Source: Peromyscus leucopus (taxonomy: Eukaryota > Chordata > Mammalia > Rodentia > Cricetidae). Taken from it: a stretch of DNA of 64,000 nucleotides. The stretch lies in contig NC_051070.1 of the NCBI RefSeq assembly GCF_004664715.2, positions 73,509,231 to 73,573,230 on the forward strand, given 5' to 3'. Below, piece after piece: positions 60,097-64,000 of this stretch (positions are counted from its first letter, which is position 1; the number at the start of each line of letters is the position of its first letter). Under the pieces are notes generated by a model. That model did no database searches, had not been told where the DNA came from, and saw only the letters and a program-made list of their open reading frames with translations. A program made the translations under genes and the position numbers.

Positions 60097-60610
60097 ACCC
60101 CCCAACACCCCTGACACATTGAACATTGGAAATCTGGCCAGCTAGTTAGTGTCTGACTGCTCTTTGTCTTGATCTGTCACTGTTCTGACTGTCTGACTGT
60201 CACTGTTATGTTCCATGTTCTGTGTTTCTGTTCGTGATTCTGTGTTTCTTCCTCTAGGAAGCTTGAGCTAACTGAATCTGAAGGCAGAGGTTTGCCTGGT
60301 GAATATGCTAGAGGCACTTCCACTGCATGGGTCAGAAGACATCCTGGACTCACTTGAAAGAATCAACTAGGTCCCTTGGGTTGAAATGGGACAGAGATTC
60401 CTTTTGGTTGAACTGGCACAGAGAGTCCCTTTGATTGAATTGGGACAGAGGGTCCCTTTGGTTAAATAGGAACACAGGTCACTCCTGTTGCAAAATGGAA
60501 CTCCCCAGGAAGACCATTGGTGGTGGGGAAACTGACAATCTTTTTAACTCTTCACTGTGGACCAAGGTCCTTGCTACCAGTTGAGTTCCCTCAACCCATT
60601 CCTGTCCTGA
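60097..60610 (+). mobile_element. ERV1 leader/internal start with 27-bp tandem repeats
   Basis: A 'tctggccagctagttagtgtc' segment and repeated 'ctgactgtc' resemble a gammaretroviral leader. Four degenerate repeats with a period near 27 bp ('gtccctttgg.tgaa.tgggacaga') occupy 60371-60478. No gag, pol or env frame follows; frames are short and interrupted. The element is defective or VL30-like noncoding. Confidence 0.55.
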
Positions 60611-62150
60611 TACTGCATCGAAAAAATTGTGCTTTTGTTTCCACAGACAAAATATATGTTTTTTGTTCATTTGGACCCTATGGACTATAAATATTTATCA
60701 TCAATTACAGAGGTTGGTTACAAATTATCATTGGTTAGGGCAGGAAAAAAACTACTTCTAGTATTAGATGTTTCATGTAGGGACAGGTTTCTGTATGTTG
60801 ATGTAAATTTACAGTTATTTTTGTTGTGATATATGAATGTTTCTGTTCAAAATATTATAGCTATACAATATTCTCTAATACTGAAGTAAACCACAAGAAG
60901 GACCTTGATAAAAGTTTTCATGTTGTCTGGGAAATAAGAGAGAAGGCAAGAAATTGGAATAATGAAGAAAAAAAAGGAAATAAGAAGTTGTTTAAAGTAA
61001 GGAATGCCTGGCTGAATCAGAGGAGCAGAGATAGGAACCTGAGGGTGTATAGTAAGTTGTAGAAGGTCAGAGGGAGTATGAAATTTGACCAAGTTAAGTT
61101 AATTCTATTGTGTTTTCTTCATTTAAAAAAAACAAAGCTGATGATTTTTCACTTCAAAATGTTTGTATTGGGAATAGGATCATGCTCTTTAAAGGAGAAA
61201 GGGAAAATGAGGTCCCATGTCAGACTTATTTAAAAATATAAAAAAATAATTAAAAATACAGGCTAATAATTAATCATCATGTCACAGCCCTCCAGGTTAC
61301 AGGGTTCTGTATGATTAGTCTCCTATGAAATGCAAGACTAAAGCTCTTAGCTATTTAGAGTTTCATACAAAAGTCCAAACCTGCTTCTTACAAAGTTTTC
61401 AACATCACATCTATGGTCTGTAAATGAAAATTGCTGTTTAACTGCTCCTATAATGTCTATGGATAGGAGGAAATGCTTATAAGATAAAAACAAAACAAAT
61501 GAAGAACTTTGGTCTGCAAAAAGCAATACTCTTACAGAAACCATTTCAGAAAAATATAACTCTAACTTTATATTTGATATAAGGAATGGTTGTCATCACA
61601 CCTAGAACAGCAGAACTGATGTAGACTATTATATGATGATAGAAATATAAAGGTAGATTTGGTACAACATATTGTATATGTGATTCAACTATGGTTTAGA
61701 ATATACTCTATGTGGTGATAAAATTTAAGGTTATAAAGGTCTATTCAGATTAACAAAAGCTGACTTAGAGATTTACACCTAAGTACTTACATCTTTGCCA
61801 AATGCTCAATTCTAAGCTTCCAAAGAATTTAGATAAATGGGAACATATGTTTGATAAGTATGATATTTATTCTATAATGTAATTTCTGGTCCTCTAAAAG
61901 GGTCCTTTTCCCAGGGTTGGACATTTTGGCAGGTGCCCCCATGGCTTATCAAGAGCAGTGCTGGCCCCCAGGCTTCCTCAGTCCCTGCTCACAGGCCACA
62001 CCCCAACTCACATGCCCTTTTTCTCCTGTTCCCATTTGGCCTTGGGGATTTTGCCCTTGTCAATATTCCTTCCCTTCTCCAGAGACAGTCTTAGCAGTTT
62101 GCAACAAACTCATTCCATTTTCACCCTTAAAATGGCTGTTTTGATTTTTA
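60611..62150. other. Unassigned AT-rich DNA
   Basis: No gene recognised. A GC-richer patch at 61910-62125 ('cagtgctggcccccaggctt') has short open frames without domains and may be retroelement sequence. Confidence 0.4.
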
Positions 62151-62279
62151 TTATTTAGCCCATTATCTATGATTAAAAATTTTATTTTGGTATTAGAAGA
62201 CCTTTAATTCAAAAATAATTATTTTTAGGGATGAACCTGACAGGAATGGAAGGAAAGTTCCTGGTCTTATGTAAACAGC

Positions 62280-63010
62280 TAACTTGTTGTAGATATTTAA
62301 GGGACACAAGTTAATAGTCATCTTATAAATGATGAAGTTCTTTAATTATAGTTATTCTAAGTACTAATATATTACTTACAGGTATAAGCCTTACTTAGTC
62401 CCCTGTAAAGGTTTTCAAAATTAAACTTAAGACAAGAAATAAAGTTTTTCTATTAAGATATACCTATTAGATAGACAGTCCTCAAATACTTCAGAGATGT
62501 GCAGATTATGGCATTTAACATGTTTAATAAAAAGTTTATCATAACAGACAGAGACTCCCAACTCCTAGCAATGACTTCTAGGATCTCCAAAGAAGATGTG
62601 GAACAACCCGATGACTCTACCCAGATTGATGATAACATTGACCACTGGACAGGATGACCCAATGCAACACCTGCTGTCAGGACCTGGTCCAGACTATGGA
62701 CAAGAAGGACACTGGAGAATTAATTGCCCCCTTTTGCCTAGACAGTAATATTGGCCTTCCCCATGTTCCTCCTCCACATTAAAAACTCTTACCTATGGGT
62801 CTGGAAGCTAAAGACTGATGCTATCCTGATACCTCTGTTTCCAATGATGTGAAGATGGCTGGGATGGAGCCTGCAATGGCTATCTGGTATGGACTAGTTT
62901 CTGTCATTTTTAATAGATTCAGAAGCTACTTTGTCAACTGTTCTGTTTACTCAGATATAATAGGTATAATTTATCCTTCTCAGATCTCTGGGGATATTGA
63001 CTGTAGCATT
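62280..63010 (+). repeat. Retroelement-like repeat, copy 2, with a possible zinc-knuckle relic
   Basis: Shares ordered blocks with 32240-33110. At 62692-62745 one frame reads DYGQEGHWRINCPLLPRQ before a stop. The G-x-x-G-H-x4-C part fits a retroviral nucleocapsid zinc knuckle, while the upstream cysteines are replaced (Tyr where the second Cys should be). This suggests a decayed gag end; it is not a functional gene. Confidence 0.35.
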
Positions 63011-64000
63011 AAGAGCAATAAGCACTCAGTTTCTCAGTTCTCTTTGTAAATAAAAATCAGACCACAGACCTCACTACCTTAAAGCTACTAGGTTTATTGG
63101 TAAGAAAAGGCAGACAGACTTGCCTTACTCACAGGCTTCACACTAGGAGATAAACAGATTCAGACATAATTTTCCACTGGGGGGATATGATTTGAGATGA
63201 CAATTCTCAATAATGACTGGTATGATCTGATAAATGATTAGATAGGAGAGAAAAATATAAAAGTCAACATAAGTTTTGAGGACCTAAGAAAATGTTCTAA
63301 GACATGAATTTTAATTTTTTTTTGGTTATCTTCCAAATATATACATAGAGATGTTTCTCATCTGGCCAAAGACATTTTTGTCCAATCTATGCCTGGCTCT
63401 CTGGACAGAAGGAAATACATATGCTTTTAACTCAAATCTGTAGCTTTCGCTGGGACTCAAAGGAGTATACCCCTACTGTTTTACAGATATCCATTATCTG
63501 TTTTTTCTACAGTATGGATTTCAACATAGATTGATAATATTAATATATCTAAAACTTTTATACCTTTTTATACAATAAGAATTCATATAAGTTTCAGAAA
63601 ATCAAGAGAGTCATAAAACTTGGATCTATTTCTCACAGGTCAAAAGGACTCCAGATAAGTACAATTTAAGTTTCCTTACCTATCTATCTCTGAGGATGGT
63701 ATTTCTCTGCCCTGGTCATGGGGGTCTTCTCCTTCCTCAATTACTAAAACTATGCATCTATGGATATAAAAATTAAATTTTAACTTCTTTCTCAAGTCTA
63801 CATCTGTCTCAACAGATTTCCACTTGGCTGACAGACACATCTGAGCACCTGTTGGTGCTGACTACAACCTGTTCCAAATGATTACAAGCCCTGGACTTGC
63901 TGAAAGCTGATATGGACCAGTCTGGATAATTTGATTGCTCTCTGTCTCTACAGCTGGTTTAGATAACCATGTGTTTTTGATGAATTCCCCTTTGTCTAGA
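63011..64000. other. Unassigned AT-rich DNA to window end
   Basis: No open frame of interest and no repeat family I can name confidently. Confidence 0.5.

Noticed and set aside
60371..60478. Regular 27-bp repeats suggestive of an array
   Set aside because: There are no unique spacers between units, the repeats are degenerate and the genome is mammalian, so this is not CRISPR. It is a tandem repeat in an ERV leader.

Overview
The window is mammalian nuclear DNA from a muroid rodent. It is AT-rich, intron-scale and crowded with LINE-1, B1, B2 and rodent LTR elements. The two young B1 copies carry a body variant (with the motif gcgcctttcctgga) that I associate with cricetid rodents such as voles, deer mice and hamsters rather than Mus or Rattus, so a cricetid is the best guess. 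That assignment is from memory and was not checked by a search. There are no bacterial or phage features.

The real genes are olfactory receptors (ORs), each with one uninterrupted coding exon on the + strand. OR 1 (11836-12810, 324 aa) is a clear OR4K15-type receptor. OR 2 (23617-24552) and OR 3 (41644-42579) are 311-aa OR11G2-type receptors that differ at only 11 residues. OR4K next to OR11G fits the OR cluster on human 14q11.2 and mouse chromosome 14. The only other gene-derived sequence is a full-length processed RPS11 pseudogene on the minus strand (54111-54671), with target-site duplications and one nonsense codon.

Layout. 1-8050: repeat mosaic (L1, B1, a composite muroid repeat in both orientations). 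8050-14150: OR4K15 locus, including a candidate upstream promoter/5' exon near 8316-8563. 14150-17921: L1 graveyard with a head-to-head inverted L1 pair. 17924 to about 32222: duplicon A with OR11G copy A. 32223-35090: spacer with LTRs, one carrying a nested L1 plus B2. 35091 to about 52000: duplicon B with OR11G copy B. 52000-59000: antisense L1 mosaic hosting the RPS11 retrocopy. 59000-59580: 188-bp-period satellite-like repeat. 59641 to about 60600: an ERV1-type LTR with a tRNA-Gly primer binding site and leader. 60600-64000: retroelement-like and unassigned AT-rich DNA.

The main biological story is a direct tandem duplication of about 15-17 kb that made two OR11G receptors. Both are still open, but they differ in coding sequence (a Val replaces the usual Gly of the TM6 FYG motif in copy A) and in a candidate promoter (copy B has lost two TAAT homeodomain cores kept in copy A). 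Repeat insertions and deletions present in only one copy give a relative chronology. I found no evidence of a novel non-OR system. The most useful leads are the regulatory and coding divergence of the twin receptors and the nested and inverted retroelement structures.
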